DNA from: CALOFP01 sp942492635
GTDB taxonomy: Bacteria; UBP6; UBA1177; CALOFP01
Direction of reading: 5' to 3'
Length of the DNA stretch: 64,000 nt
Assembly: GCA_942492635.1 (NCBI GenBank)
Contig: CALOFP010000004.1
Coordinates: 124,001-188,000, forward strand
Shown: in pieces, positions 1 to 9,172 of the stretch
Layout of the letters: every line of letters starts with the position of its first letter
Position numbering within the stretch: the first letter of the stretch is position 1
Position numbers and translations under genes: made by a program
Notes under the pieces: model-generated
Told to the model about the DNA's origin: nothing
Seen by the model: only the letters and a program-made list of their open reading frames with translations
Databases searched by the model: none

Positions 1-826
1 ATTTTTCCTCCAGCTCATACCGCTTGGCCCCGTCGCCGACGAAAAGAAAAAGGAAATTTTTTCTCTGCGCTTCATCCATCGACGCCACACTATCGATAAT
101 AAAATCGATTGCGTGTGCCATTCCCATGGTGCCGATATACGAAACAACAAAACGATTTTGGGGATTTATCTTTTTCTGAAGAAGATCATCCGGTTCAATC
201 CTTTTAAACTTTTCAAGATCCACTCCATTTTTCACCACGCTGATTTTATTTCTATCGACTCCACGATTTGCCAAATTTTCGACAAAGGAATCTGTCACAG
301 AAATTATTTTATGTGCTTTTTTATAGAGAAAAAGTTCGATCTTTTCCAAAAGTTTTATCGCCTTTCCCTTCTTCATTGCTCCGACAGTAACAATGGATTC
401 GGGCCAGAGATCGCGAAGTTCGAAAATCCATGGTTTTCTTTTGAAAATCGAAAGGGCGTAACCGCTCCATGTTGTAAAAAACTGTGGAGAAGTAGCGATA
501 ATGAGATCAACTTTTCGGATAAAAAGCCCGGCAAGAAATGAAGTACATGCGTAGCTCATATAATCCAAAATTCGCCGCGCGAATCCTTTGTTGGAGGTTA
601 TATAGCTCCATACCCGGATGAGAGTAATGTTTTCGGAAAGTTTTTCCTTCGAATAGAGTCGATTTTTGTGCCCTTCAAAGACTCTGCCCTTGGGGAAATT
701 GGGAGCGCAGGTAATAACCGTCACTTTTGCGCCGAGTTTTTCCCATTCACAAATATGCTCCCATGTTCTGGTTGCCGGCGCGTTAACTTCGGGTGGAAAA
801 TTGTCGCTCAGAAAAAGAATATGCAT
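1..826 (-). CDS. WbuB-like glycosyltransferase family 4 (3' end beyond window)
   Basis: The minus strand is open from an ATG at 826 to the window edge, giving the first 275 residues. The N-terminus (MHILFLSDNFPPEVNAPATR) is typical of GT4 enzymes of the WbuB type, which transfer a sugar from a nucleotide donor to a lipid-linked glycan at the cytoplasmic membrane. A two-domain GT-B fold is expected: an N-terminal acceptor domain with a hydrophobic segment near residues 85-100, then the start of the donor domain (SYIGTMG near residue 232). TAAGGATGG just upstream of the ATG is a good ribosome binding site. The gene begins 10 bases after the heparinase-like gene stops, so the two are probably co-transcribed. 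The donor sugar cannot be read from the sequence, and the C-terminal EX7E region lies outside the window. Confidence 0.85.
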   Translation of the reverse strand, partial: MHILFLSDNFPPEVNAPATRTWEHICEWEKLGAKVTVITCAPNFPKGRVFEGHKNRLYSKEKLSENITLIRVWSYITSNKGFARRILDYMSYACTSFLAGLFIRKVDLIIATSPQFFTTWSGYALSIFKRKPWIFELRDLWPESIVTVGAMKKGKAIKLLEKIELFLYKKAHKIISVTDSFVENLANRGVDRNKISVVKNGVDLEKFKRIEPDDLLQKKINPQNRFVVSYIGTMGMAHAIDFIIDSVASMDEAQRKNFLFLFVGDGAKRYELEEK

Positions 827-835
827 AATCCATCC

Positions 836-2356
836 TTACTTATCAAAAGTTATTTCTGTAGTTATTGAAACTCTGTCTTTAAAGTCGCATCGTCCGGAAT
901 ATTCGACACACGGAGTTGAAGAATTGAAAAGTTGAAAAAATCGACCTTCATTCTTCTCCATAGGAATCGAAGAGGAGATGCTTATACTGTCATCGAGTAC
1001 CGGAAACATCAAACCGGCACAGTGATTTCCGCAAAAAGTAATTTGATCCTCAATTCTCAATCCTTTTTCCAAAAGAGTAAATTTTCTCTCATGAACTTCT
1101 CCCCTCCAGCCGCGGACTTTTCCAAAGATTGTATTTCCTTCTACGGCAAGCGGATAATTCCGCCCTCTTCTTCCGACACGAAAAGCGCCCCACATTTCGT
1201 GCTGATCTTTGCCGTCGATCGAAATTGTGTTGTGGGCGGCCGTCGAGCGTAAAAAAGATCGATCTTTTCCCGGAAGATAGGTTAAGCAGCCTCTGTCAGT
1301 TATCATCTTTTTTCCGTCTTTATAAATCTCAAAAGATAAAGCGGACGCGTGCATGTGACCGGGCTGATATGAAACCATTCCTCCTCCGTCGACGTGAAGA
1401 ATCAGCTCTCCGCACTTCAAAACTGCAAAATTTCCTGCCGGAAAGAGAATATCTTTTCCGAAACTCTGTTTTATCCCCAATTTTTCGCAATATTGAAATA
1501 ATTTTTCCGGATCCAGCGCAATATCGTAGGCCGCATCATTGAAAAGAGGGATTTTTCCATCGACTACGAAGCTGAATAAAACTTTTTCCATCTTTTTCAA
1601 ATTCACATCAAGATCCGGAACTTCAAATCCGATATTTTTTATATCCAGAAGCATTTCCAGAATAATCGAATGGTAGAGAAAAGATCTTTCGTAGTGACAG
1701 CCGTCCTCAAAAACCTCCTCTTTCATTTCAAGGAGGAAGAGTTTTTCCGTTCGTTTCCGTATTCTTTCGAATTGGGGCGAAGAAAAAAAGGGAAGGGCGA
1801 ACATCAGCGCCGAAAGATTTGTAAAAAGGTGATTGGCCTGAATATCCGATTCCAGATTGTTGAAGATGATCAGAAGTTGGGTCGCGATGCTTTTTTCTAT
1901 CTTCTCATTTCTGACCTTGTGGAAATGAAGAAACTTGAGCCAGTTCACAACTCTCAGCGAAGCGGGATAGGAATGGAGATAGAGTTCCTTTTTCTTCGGA
2001 TTCGATTCTATAAAATCTATCCAACTTAAAATAAGTTCAAATCCTTGATCGCTATCTATTTCTCTTTGATTTAAATATTCAAAATAGTGAAGATTAAAAA
2101 TCCAGAGCGGTTCCTCATCCATGTCCCAGCCGCGGAATTCGAGTCGCTTTCCGATAAACCTAAAGAACTTATTTTCGACCTCGATTTCCAGCGTTTTCAT
2201 CTTTTTTGGAAATTCCGTTGATATTTCCGGAAAGGAGAAGGAAAAATCGGCAGGTTCTTCAATTTTCAACCCGCCGACAATTCTCTTTCTGAAGAGATGG
2301 AAAATCTGCTGGATTTTAAGATGGCGAAGAGTGTGAAAGAGAGTCAGCAGCTTCAT
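836..2356 (-). CDS. Heparinase II/III family protein (polysaccharide lyase-like)
   Basis: This 506-residue protein has an alpha-helical N-terminal half (heparinase II/III N-terminal type, about 60-300) and a beta-sandwich half (about 310-500). Family hallmarks are visible: DGCHYERS near 218 with a nearby Tyr, HASALSFE near 336, and AHNTISIDG near 375. Known members cleave uronic-acid-containing polysaccharides by beta-elimination. Inside biosynthesis clusters their role is less clear and may be trimming or editing of the nascent polymer. No signal peptide is evident, so it is probably cytoplasmic. The start overlaps the stop of the upstream oxidoreductase as ATGA (2353-2356), implying translational coupling. 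The trio oxidoreductase, heparinase-like protein and WbuB-like transferase recurs in exopolysaccharide loci. Substrate unknown. Confidence 0.85.
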   Translation of the reverse strand: MKLLTLFHTLRHLKIQQIFHLFRKRIVGGLKIEEPADFSFSFPEISTEFPKKMKTLEIEVENKFFRFIGKRLEFRGWDMDEEPLWIFNLHYFEYLNQREIDSDQGFELILSWIDFIESNPKKKELYLHSYPASLRVVNWLKFLHFHKVRNEKIEKSIATQLLIIFNNLESDIQANHLFTNLSALMFALPFFSSPQFERIRKRTEKLFLLEMKEEVFEDGCHYERSFLYHSIILEMLLDIKNIGFEVPDLDVNLKKMEKVLFSFVVDGKIPLFNDAAYDIALDPEKLFQYCEKLGIKQSFGKDILFPAGNFAVLKCGELILHVDGGGMVSYQPGHMHASALSFEIYKDGKKMITDRGCLTYLPGKDRSFLRSTAAHNTISIDGKDQHEMWGAFRVGRRGRNYPLAVEGNTIFGKVRGWRGEVHERKFTLLEKGLRIEDQITFCGNHCAGLMFPVLDDSISISSSIPMEKNEGRFFQLFNSSTPCVEYSGRCDFKDRVSITTEITFDK

Positions 2357-4527
2357 ATACCGAAAAGTTCCCTCTCCATCTCTTCAACACTCACCTTTTC
2401 GCCTTTTCTAATCGATTCCTCGATGGCGAAGGTGGCGAGGGTTGTATTTATCACGGATTCGAAGCTGATCGCAGGAGAACCGGCACCGATTCCGTTGATG
2501 AACGCTTCAACCTCCTCCTTGAATCCCTTTTCCTGGGCCATTGAGGAATGTTTCTTCTCGCTGTCGCCGAAAACGTGAAGAGCGCGGAAATTATCAAGAA
2601 GCATCGATTTTGTTCCGCTTGTCACGTGGATTTTTTCCTTGCTGAGGGATTTTCCTCCCATTGCGTGGTATGAAAAGTGGGCAACGTGTCCGTTTGCGAG
2701 AGTTACCGTCGCCATAACGTTGTCGTCGCTTCGATATGAGCTTGAGTCGGAAGAAATTGCCGATGCAAAAACCTCTTTCACGGGAGAATCGGAAATTGCG
2801 GAGATAAGATCTATGAAATGGCATCCCTCTCCGACAATTCTGCCTCCGCCGACTTCCGGATCGTGAATCCAGACATCGGAAGGAATTACGCCCGCGTTCA
2901 CATCGTAATGGATCATCATGGGGCCGCTTGGGGGAATTTCCTTCTTCATTTTCTCGACAAAAGGGGAAAATCTTCTATTGAAACCGACCTGGAGAACGGC
3001 GCTGCTCTCCTTATGGGCTTTATGGATCTTTTTCAGCTCATCAATGTTGAGAGCCATCGGTTTTTCAACAAAAACGTGAATATTCTTCTCCAGAGCCTTC
3101 ACAATCTGGTCGGCGTGGAGATTGTGACGCGTGGAAATTACAACGGCATCGATTTTTTCCTTCTCAAGCATCTCGTCAATGTCGGGATAAACCATCTCCA
3201 CATCAAACTTTTTGCCGGAAGAGTATGCACTGTATCCGCTTCTGCTCACAATCGCCTTCGGATTTACCTTTTTATTCTTTATGAAGGTGGGCATGAGAAC
3301 AGCCTGGGCGAAGTTTCCGCAGCCGATAAAACCGACATTCAGTTTCTTTCCGCTTTTCGCCTTCTCCTTAAGCCTTATCGCCTTGGGTTTTTCGATTGTG
3401 GTATCTTCATTATTATTCCTGTATGTGAGAAGAACTCCGATGTATGGCTCCTTACCTTCATCGATCATCCCATATGCATCGTGAGCTTTTTCTATGTCGA
3501 ACCTGTGGGTTTTAAGAGTTTCAAGATTAACGATTCCGTCCTCGATCATCTCGAGAAAAGCCTCCATATTTCTTCCCTCGGTCCAGCGGACAAAGGAGAA
3601 GGGATAGTCGAGTCCGCCCTCTTCATAAGTGGGATCGTACCTTCCCGGACCGTAGGAGGTCGCCATCTTGAATTCCAATTCCTTCTTGTAGTAGAGATCT
3701 CTCGGAATATCCATAGCGGTGAGACCGACCATGACGACGATACCCTTCTGCTTTACAATTTCACCTGCAGTGACTATGGGAGCGTTAGATTTTGCCGACG
3801 CCGTGATAATGGCGGAATCGACACCATAACCCTTTGAGAAATCAAGAGCCACCTGCTCAATGTCGGAGGAAACAGCAACGTCCGCACCGTTTTTCAGCGC
3901 GAGTTCAACCTTTGATGGATCGGGATCGAATCCGACAACCCTGCAACCGTTCCCTTTCAGCATCATAACAGTCAGCTGGCCGATCAAGCCGAGACCAAGG
4001 ACTGCGACTCGTTCACCCAACGTCGGAGCAGCTTTCCTGATTCCCTGAAGGCCGATGGAAGCGACAGTGGTGAAGGCGGCATCCTCGTATGAAACACTTT
4101 TTGGAATCGGATTGAGAAGGTTTCTCGGAACAACATCGTACTCTGCGTGGTTGGCATAACCGGCACCTGCGATAGCCACACGCTCACCGACCTTGATGTC
4201 GTTAACACCCTCACCGACTGCGACAACCATTCCGGCAGCTGAGTAGCCGAGAGGAATGGGCGTATCCAGCTTGTTGAAAACCTTTTTCACCGTGGAAATA
4301 GCGCCCTCCTGACGCATTTTCCTGATCACCTGCTTAACAAGATCAGGTCGATCCTTCGCCTTGCCGAGCATAGACTTCTTGGAGAAATCCACAAGCATCT
4401 TTTCAGTTCCCGCGGAAATGAGAGAACTCATAACCTTGACGAGAACCATCCCCTTTCCGCACTGAGGAACCGGAACCTCCGCGACCTCCATTTTTCCCGT
4501 CTTAAACGACTGAATGATCTGTTTCAT
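2353..4527 (-). CDS. Bi-domain oxidoreductase: zinc-type alcohol dehydrogenase fused to Gfo/Idh/MocA domain
   Basis: This 724-residue protein is a fusion. Residues 1-370 form a medium-chain dehydrogenase/reductase with a Rossmann motif VLGLGLIG near 176-183. Residues 396-724 form a Gfo/Idh/MocA oxidoreductase, with a nucleotide-binding NVGFIGCGNFA start and the EKP motif near 488-490. Both halves should bind NAD(P). The expected role is oxidation or reduction of a sugar or sugar nucleotide during surface-polysaccharide synthesis, but the reaction has not been settled for this family. AGAGGCAAGTGT precedes the ATG and supplies a ribosome binding site. A composite palindrome (4577-4666) lies just upstream, separating it from the AlbA-type gene. 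The heparinase-like gene follows with a 4-base overlap. Confidence 0.88.
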   Translation of the reverse strand: MKQIIQSFKTGKMEVAEVPVPQCGKGMVLVKVMSSLISAGTEKMLVDFSKKSMLGKAKDRPDLVKQVIRKMRQEGAISTVKKVFNKLDTPIPLGYSAAGMVVAVGEGVNDIKVGERVAIAGAGYANHAEYDVVPRNLLNPIPKSVSYEDAAFTTVASIGLQGIRKAAPTLGERVAVLGLGLIGQLTVMMLKGNGCRVVGFDPDPSKVELALKNGADVAVSSDIEQVALDFSKGYGVDSAIITASAKSNAPIVTAGEIVKQKGIVVMVGLTAMDIPRDLYYKKELEFKMATSYGPGRYDPTYEEGGLDYPFSFVRWTEGRNMEAFLEMIEDGIVNLETLKTHRFDIEKAHDAYGMIDEGKEPYIGVLLTYRNNNEDTTIEKPKAIRLKEKAKSGKKLNVGFIGCGNFAQAVLMPTFIKNKKVNPKAIVSRSGYSAYSSGKKFDVEMVYPDIDEMLEKEKIDAVVISTRHNLHADQIVKALEKNIHVFVEKPMALNIDELKKIHKAHKESSAVLQVGFNRRFSPFVEKMKKEIPPSGPMMIHYDVNAGVIPSDVWIHDPEVGGGRIVGEGCHFIDLISAISDSPVKEVFASAISSDSSSYRSDDNVMATVTLANGHVAHFSYHAMGGKSLSKEKIHVTSGTKSMLLDNFRALHVFGDSEKKHSSMAQEKGFKEEVEAFINGIGAGSPAISFESVINTTLATFAIEESIRKGEKVSVEEMERELFGI

Positions 4528-4576
4528 ACACTTGCCTCTTTATTTGAAATAAAATAATGATTGATTTTATGTAGGG

Positions 4577-4666
4577 AAATAACCCCTCCCTGCCTCCCCT
4601 CATAATGAGGGGGAAGAGCTTCTTTTTCCTCCCCTTTTTGAAAGGGGAGGTCAGGAGGGGTTATTT
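4577..4666. repeat. Composite palindromic repeat (three nested inverted repeats)
   Basis: The outer arms AAATAACCCCTCC (from 4577) and GGAGGGGTTATTT (to 4666) are inverted copies. Inside them are two further hairpins: TCCCCTCAT/ATGAGGGGGA at about 4595-4613, and CCTCCCCTTT/AAAGGGGAGG at 4629-4650 with a 3-base loop. C/G-rich elements of this kind are known as dispersed repeats in many bacterial genomes. It sits between the AlbA-type gene and the oxidoreductase and could act as a transcript-end structure or a MITE-like element. Only one copy was noticed in this window. Confidence 0.75.
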
Positions 4667-4741
4667 CTCTATGTTGATTCTCACGGAACTTCGAAAAACC
4701 ACCATACTCTTTATCTGTACAAACTTTAATCAGATGACTCA

Positions 4742-6094
4742 TCAATCACCCTCTCCATTCCGAACCACTTCCCAGTGCCCACCCTTGTCGGGGCCGATAC
4801 GCCGGAGGAAGCCTTTCGTCTTCAAATTTGCCAGATGCCGTTTAATGGCCCTGTCACTGATCCCCAATTCTGAAGACAGCTCTGAAATCGTAATATTTTC
4901 ATTGGATTTGATTAATTCCAGAATTTTCTGGGAACTTTTCTGGGAACTTTTCTGGGAACTTTTCTGGGAACTTTTCTGGGAACTTTCTGTAGGGGTTTCT
5001 ATCTCCGCGATAAAGTTATTTCCCATCTCCCTGAAGTTCAATTGGAGATTTCCATGCTCTTTCAACATTCTCCTCACTCTGAGGAAACCCGTTCCATATT
5101 TTTCAATATCACCAAGAATGAAAAACATTTCCGAAAGAAGCCTGTTTCTAAGCGAAGATGTGTAGTCGTCTCTTTTAAGATCTTCGACTGTCAGGTCTCC
5201 ATATATTTTCCCTGGATTGGAGAAGACTATTTTATTATCAAAAATCTTTATGATGACATCTGAGGAGCTTTTGTAGTCTCTGTGAGCTACACAATTCAAA
5301 AGGAGTTCGCGAATTGCAAGAATCGGGTACTGCCATACCTCTTTTCGTTTTAGATCATCACCAAACTCAAAAGAGCGGTTAATATGCTTCTTAATAAAAA
5401 TCAAAACTTCATCAATTGCCAACAGAAGAGGTTTTTTGATTATCATATCATCTAGAATGGTGTCTAAACCTTTGAATCTTCCTATGTGAATAGTGTAGTT
5501 TGTATCGCCGAAAAGAAGCAGTGCCGCCAGAGTAGGTTTTCCTTCTCTTATCAACTGGAGCTTCGTCAAATTGAGAAGAAGATCATCATTCAGTTGTATT
5601 CGCCCGGTTGAATTAACATCTCTGATAAACTTCTCAATTAAATCCATACGCAAGGAAGAAATTTCCCCACCGACAAAATATGAATCATATGAAATCTGCA
5701 TACTTTGCTGCTGCAAGTCCACAATTTCCTCAAGAGAAAGGATATGGTTGCTGTTTGATCTTCTTTTGTAGTATCGATTTTTATATGAAACCGGTTTTAC
5801 AGGTTGTTCGGCAACTTCAAAAACAACAACCTTTTTATCATCAACCGAAATTTCAAACACCTTTGGAATTAATTGAGGATAGGTGGAGTTTTTTATCTCA
5901 TTCAACCACTTTTGAACTGTTTCAGGACCGAGTTCTACACCTGAAATGATACCTTTATCATCAACTCCAACCAGAACTTTTCCACCCGAACAGTTTGCCA
6001 AAGCAACAAGAGAAACTATCGTCTCCTTACCGAAACTCTTTTTGAACTCCAGAGATTCACCTTCTCCTGAAGCTAGCAATAACTTCAAATCCAT
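4742..6094 (-). CDS. AlbA_2 (Schlafen-AAA-like) domain protein with C-terminal winged helix
   Basis: This 450-residue protein has three parts. An AlbA_2-type putative nucleic-acid/ATP-binding domain at about 10-125 starts with EGESLEFKKS and includes ANCSGGKVLVGVDDKG. A GHKL-like ATP-binding C-terminal region at about 255-350 has LLNCVAHRDY and the terminal KYGTGFLRV. A winged helix-turn-helix spans about 391-443. The last two are joined by five perfect SSQK repeats (371-390). Family members are usually annotated as RNA- or DNA-binding transcriptional regulators, and some sit in defence or mobile contexts. The stop overlaps a following ATG as TGATG, although the 72-codon frame that follows runs through a palindromic repeat and is probably not a gene. 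It lies in the accessory patch that interrupts the polysaccharide genes. The true function is unknown. Confidence 0.8.
   Translation of the reverse strand: MDLKLLLASGEGESLEFKKSFGKETIVSLVALANCSGGKVLVGVDDKGIISGVELGPETVQKWLNEIKNSTYPQLIPKVFEISVDDKKVVVFEVAEQPVKPVSYKNRYYKRRSNSNHILSLEEIVDLQQQSMQISYDSYFVGGEISSLRMDLIEKFIRDVNSTGRIQLNDDLLLNLTKLQLIREGKPTLAALLLFGDTNYTIHIGRFKGLDTILDDMIIKKPLLLAIDEVLIFIKKHINRSFEFGDDLKRKEVWQYPILAIRELLLNCVAHRDYKSSSDVIIKIFDNKIVFSNPGKIYGDLTVEDLKRDDYTSSLRNRLLSEMFFILGDIEKYGTGFLRVRRMLKEHGNLQLNFREMGNNFIAEIETPTESSQKSSQKSSQKSSQKSSQKILELIKSNENITISELSSELGISDRAIKRHLANLKTKGFLRRIGPDKGGHWEVVRNGEGD
4925..4984. repeat. 12-bp tandem repeat, five copies, in coding sequence
   Basis: Five perfect copies of a 12-base unit (minus-strand sense AGTTCCCAGAAA, up to phase) encode SSQK x5 in the linker between the ATP-binding and winged-helix parts of the AlbA_2-type protein. 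The unit is a multiple of three, so slippage would change linker length without shifting the frame. Perfect identity of the copies suggests recent expansion. Confidence 0.9.
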
Positions 6095-6269
6095 CTTAAA
6101 CCCGTACTCATGTGTCTATTTTCCAACATAAGAAGTTTTTCAGGAAAATCTCGATCATAATTTTACTTGCTACCGACAACCGTTTTCAAACTTTCAAATA
6201 GTTGCCCCCAGTTTAGCGGAAGTAAACGGTTTTGCCAATTTTATGGGATGGATTTATGACATTCGTAGA

Positions 6270-6287
6270 GGCGATTCACGAATCGCC
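6270..6287 (-). terminator. Hairpin downstream of the AAA-ATPase-like gene
   Basis: GGCGATTC-AC-GAATCGCC forms a near-perfect hairpin starting four bases beyond the TAA of the 6292-7974 gene. On the minus strand the stem is not followed by a strong T run, so it may be a transcript-end stabiliser or a dispersed palindrome rather than a full intrinsic terminator. Confidence 0.4.
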
Positions 6288-6291
6288 CCTT

Positions 6292-7974
6292 TTAATCAGA
6301 TTCCAGCAATATCTCCTTGCCTTCGAAAGCGATAGCGATCTCGCGGATATTTTTTACTCCGCCATTTTCCAGTTCTGCGCGATAATTTTTTTCTTTGAGC
6401 TGTTTCTTAGCGTCTTCTATAGCCTCTTCAGGAGTTTCCTTCAGCTTCGTATCCACCTTTTTGAACTCGAAAACAATTCCGAACTGTGTCTTATCCTTGG
6501 GAATCAGCATCACATCGTATCTTCCCCGGCCGGACTCCCTGTTTGATTTTATTTCGAAAACATCGCTCAGGTGAGAAATCATGCCCAGAACAAATCCGTG
6601 GTAAAATCTTTCCGGCTCCGTACCCTTTACATCGAAATAGGAGAACGTTTTCTCGGCGAACTCAAGTAAAATGGAATGAAAAGTTCGAACATCCCCTTCC
6701 AGTAATGCCTTTTTGAGGTAGATCGGACTCGAAATGTTCTTGTCAAACCAGTTGCTGACAGTTATTTCAAAGATGTATTTCACTTCATTATTCGGCAAAA
6801 CAAGTTTGCAGTATCTCTTCATATCCCTGGTTTCGCATCCCACAATCTTCAAATAACCACAGAAAAGGAAGAAACTCCATAAAGCATCAGGATATTTGTA
6901 AACATCTTCATAGACAATCGCGTCGTCCACAACCTTTTCAATAAATCCAGCCCTGAGAAGAGTTTCCATATCCTGCTTTACCGGAGCACCTGCTGTTGTT
7001 ATCAGCTCTTTTATCAAATCGTTTGAGCTGGTATTTATCCACCAGTGGTAAAACGTGTATCTGTTTTTTACAAACTCCAGAATCGACCAGGGATTGTATA
7101 TGTAGGTGTCACCGAAGATGTAGCCGTTATACCACTCTCGAACCTCATTAATATCGTAACTTCCCTCATAGTAATCCAGAAGTTCAACAACCTCCTGTTC
7201 CGTGAATCCGAACTTGTCCTGATGTTCACTGCTCAGAATGGAAGCGACACCGACATTATTGAGGCCGGAAAAGATGGATTCCTTTGCGACTCTTAAAATT
7301 CCAGTCATGACGGATCTTTCAAGAAACTCGTTGTCCTTCATACCGCCCGAAAGGAAATTCCGCATGAACTCTATGATCCTGTCGTAATAGCCGTAAAAAT
7401 ACCCAGCCTGAATCGGCATGTCGTATTCGTCTATCAAAATAACCGCCTTACGGCCATAGTGGTTCGAGAGGAGTTTTGAAAGCACCTTTAGAGAATCCTG
7501 ATACTCTTTCGATGAGGCTTTTCGATTCATCACCCTATTGAAATAGGCCTTTTCCTTTTCGGATAAGCAATCGAAGAGATAGCAATGATTTTCATATTCA
7601 TCCGAAACGAGAGCGACGATACCTTCGTAGCAATTTTCCCAATTGCTGTCCTTCACATCCTTGAACGTGAGATAAATAACAGGATACTTGCCGCATTTTT
7701 CCAGATACTTTTCATCCTCCTGCCAGATTTTCAAATTCTCGAAAAGCTTTTTCGGATCGTACTTGTTATTCAGGAAATCGCTATTCTGATAAAAACATTT
7801 AATCATATTGAGGTTGAGAGTTTTTCCGAACCTTCTAGGTCGGGGAATAAGAGTTGTCTTATCGCTTGAATCGATCAACTCCTTGATCAGCAGAGATTTA
7901 TCGACATAGTAACGATTCTCTTCAATTATTTCCCTGAAATCGCTGGATCCGAGTGCCAGCCTTTTCTTTTCCAT
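6292..7974 (-). CDS. AAA-ATPase-like protein with C-terminal PD-(D/E)XK nuclease-like domain
   Basis: The 560-residue protein begins in the style of the AAA-ATPase_like family (DFREI..RYYVDKS). It carries the family's variant P-loop RPRRFGKT near 44-51 and a Walker B-like ILIDEYD near 180. The C-terminal region matches the PDDEXK_9 type, with GRYDVML then FEFKK near 490-508 (D...ExK). These proteins often occur in many copies per genome and have no settled function; proposals include nucleic-acid processing or mobile-element roles. The gene precedes the AlbA_2-type gene and follows a small AAA ATPase by 19 bases, so it probably shares that promoter. It interrupts the polysaccharide genes on both sides and is probably an accessory insertion. 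Confidence 0.88.
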   Translation of the reverse strand: MEKKRLALGSSDFREIIEENRYYVDKSLLIKELIDSSDKTTLIPRPRRFGKTLNLNMIKCFYQNSDFLNNKYDPKKLFENLKIWQEDEKYLEKCGKYPVIYLTFKDVKDSNWENCYEGIVALVSDEYENHCYLFDCLSEKEKAYFNRVMNRKASSKEYQDSLKVLSKLLSNHYGRKAVILIDEYDMPIQAGYFYGYYDRIIEFMRNFLSGGMKDNEFLERSVMTGILRVAKESIFSGLNNVGVASILSSEHQDKFGFTEQEVVELLDYYEGSYDINEVREWYNGYIFGDTYIYNPWSILEFVKNRYTFYHWWINTSSNDLIKELITTAGAPVKQDMETLLRAGFIEKVVDDAIVYEDVYKYPDALWSFFLFCGYLKIVGCETRDMKRYCKLVLPNNEVKYIFEITVSNWFDKNISSPIYLKKALLEGDVRTFHSILLEFAEKTFSYFDVKGTEPERFYHGFVLGMISHLSDVFEIKSNRESGRGRYDVMLIPKDKTQFGIVFEFKKVDTKLKETPEEAIEDAKKQLKEKNYRAELENGGVKNIREIAIAFEGKEILLESD

Positions 7975-7993
7975 ACTTTTCTCCTGCCTTTTA

Positions 7994-9085
7994 TCAAACG
8001 CCCCAGATCTTGAAATTCATACCGTCGAACACTTCCCTGTAAATCTCATTTGAAATGACCAAGCCCCTGTCGGATTTTCTTATCAATCCAAGATCAAGAC
8101 AGTACTGCTCATCATCCTCGCTTGTTTTAGCATGAGTATTTTGAATCATCGGAAGAATGACATTTCTTGCCCGCTCCTCCTTCAACTTATCCGAAAGCTG
8201 GTCCAGATGTGTCGCTCTTGAAAGAATAAGCCTGTTTTTCGCATCCTCCATCATATCTTTTGTGATGACAACCGATCTGTCACGGTTCTCTTTCATTTTA
8301 AAAGTAACCTCGTAGGCAAGAGCATTCACAAGCCACGGCTGACCTTCCGTATAATTCCACACAAGATCGAAAACATCGTCTTCGAATCTCTGGCCGGTCT
8401 CTTTAGTGTGCTGAAGAAGAAGATTTTCAACATCTTCACGGGAAAAGTTTTTCATCTGAAGAACTGCCGCTTTAATGTTAAAAACACAGTCCCCATAAGC
8501 ACTATCTTCTTCAGATCTGGGAATCTTGTAGTCCTTTATATCGTGAATTCCGGCAAAAATAATGCTGGAAGGGAAGTTATCAGGTCGTTCATGATATCTT
8601 GAACGAATTTGGCGCAAAACGGAATTTAATGGTTCATCACCCAGACAGTCCAAATTGTCCAGCAAAAGAACCAGCGGCTTTGAAGTGAGCTTGGAGATGT
8701 TTGTCAAGCAGTCAGCGAAAGAATTATGTCCCAAATTTTCCTTTGCAGAAAAATCAGGATCAAAATTACCATCCATTGGAATGAAACTTTCAACACTCTT
8801 CTGGATTTCATCCACGAGTAATCTTATACTTTCTTCCATACTATTTCTTTCTGCCTGAGCCACCTCAAAATTTATGTAGATCGCGTAATATTTCCCCTCC
8901 GTATTCAAATACTTCTCCAGAGAAAGGAGAGAGGTTGTTTTTCCCGTTTGTCTCGGAGCATGAAGAATAAAATACTTTCTCTGATCGATCAGGAACAAAA
9001 TTTCATCGAGGTCCCACCTTTGAAGAGTATCAAGTTTGTAATGATCCGGCATATTGACCGGACCCGCAGTATTAAAAAACTTCAT
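7994..9085 (-). CDS. AAA-like ATPase
   Basis: This 363-residue ATPase has a P-loop PRQTGKTT near 44-51 and a Walker B strand LVLLLDNLD near 138-146. The fold and the N-terminal FNTAGPVN.PDHY pattern match the AAA-like domain family that often accompanies AAA-ATPase_like/PDDEXK proteins. A wHTH-like region is expected at the C-terminus. A promoter (TTGACC-N16-TACAAT, 9151-9124) lies about 40 bases upstream of the ATG, so this gene starts its own transcript and probably reads into the gene at 6292-7974. No biochemical function can be assigned beyond ATP binding. Confidence 0.85.
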   Translation of the reverse strand: MKFFNTAGPVNMPDHYKLDTLQRWDLDEILFLIDQRKYFILHAPRQTGKTTSLLSLEKYLNTEGKYYAIYINFEVAQAERNSMEESIRLLVDEIQKSVESFIPMDGNFDPDFSAKENLGHNSFADCLTNISKLTSKPLVLLLDNLDCLGDEPLNSVLRQIRSRYHERPDNFPSSIIFAGIHDIKDYKIPRSEEDSAYGDCVFNIKAAVLQMKNFSREDVENLLLQHTKETGQRFEDDVFDLVWNYTEGQPWLVNALAYEVTFKMKENRDRSVVITKDMMEDAKNRLILSRATHLDQLSDKLKEERARNVILPMIQNTHAKTSEDDEQYCLDLGLIRKSDRGLVISNEIYREVFDGMNFKIWGV

Positions 9086-9123
9086 AAATAATACTCCATC
9101 GGAAAAAAACAGTTTCGAAAATC

Positions 9124-9151
9124 ATTGTACCTGCAAAAACAAATCGGTCAA
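9124..9151 (-). promoter_or_regulatory. Sigma-70-type promoter of the AAA ATPase pair
   Basis: On the minus strand TTGACC (9151-9146) is followed by a 16-base spacer and TACAAT (9129-9124). This matches the form seen before six other genes in the window. It lies between the gene remnants at 9173-9519 and the ATPase start at 9085. Confidence 0.55.
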
Positions 9152-9172
9152 AAAGATTGGCAGTACAGCTGT

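Noticed and set aside
4524..4745. 73-codon minus-strand frame between the AlbA-type gene and the oxidoreductase
   Set aside because: Most of it is a composite palindromic repeat and no family resemblance was seen. The overlaps at each end are kept as a finding, not as a gene.
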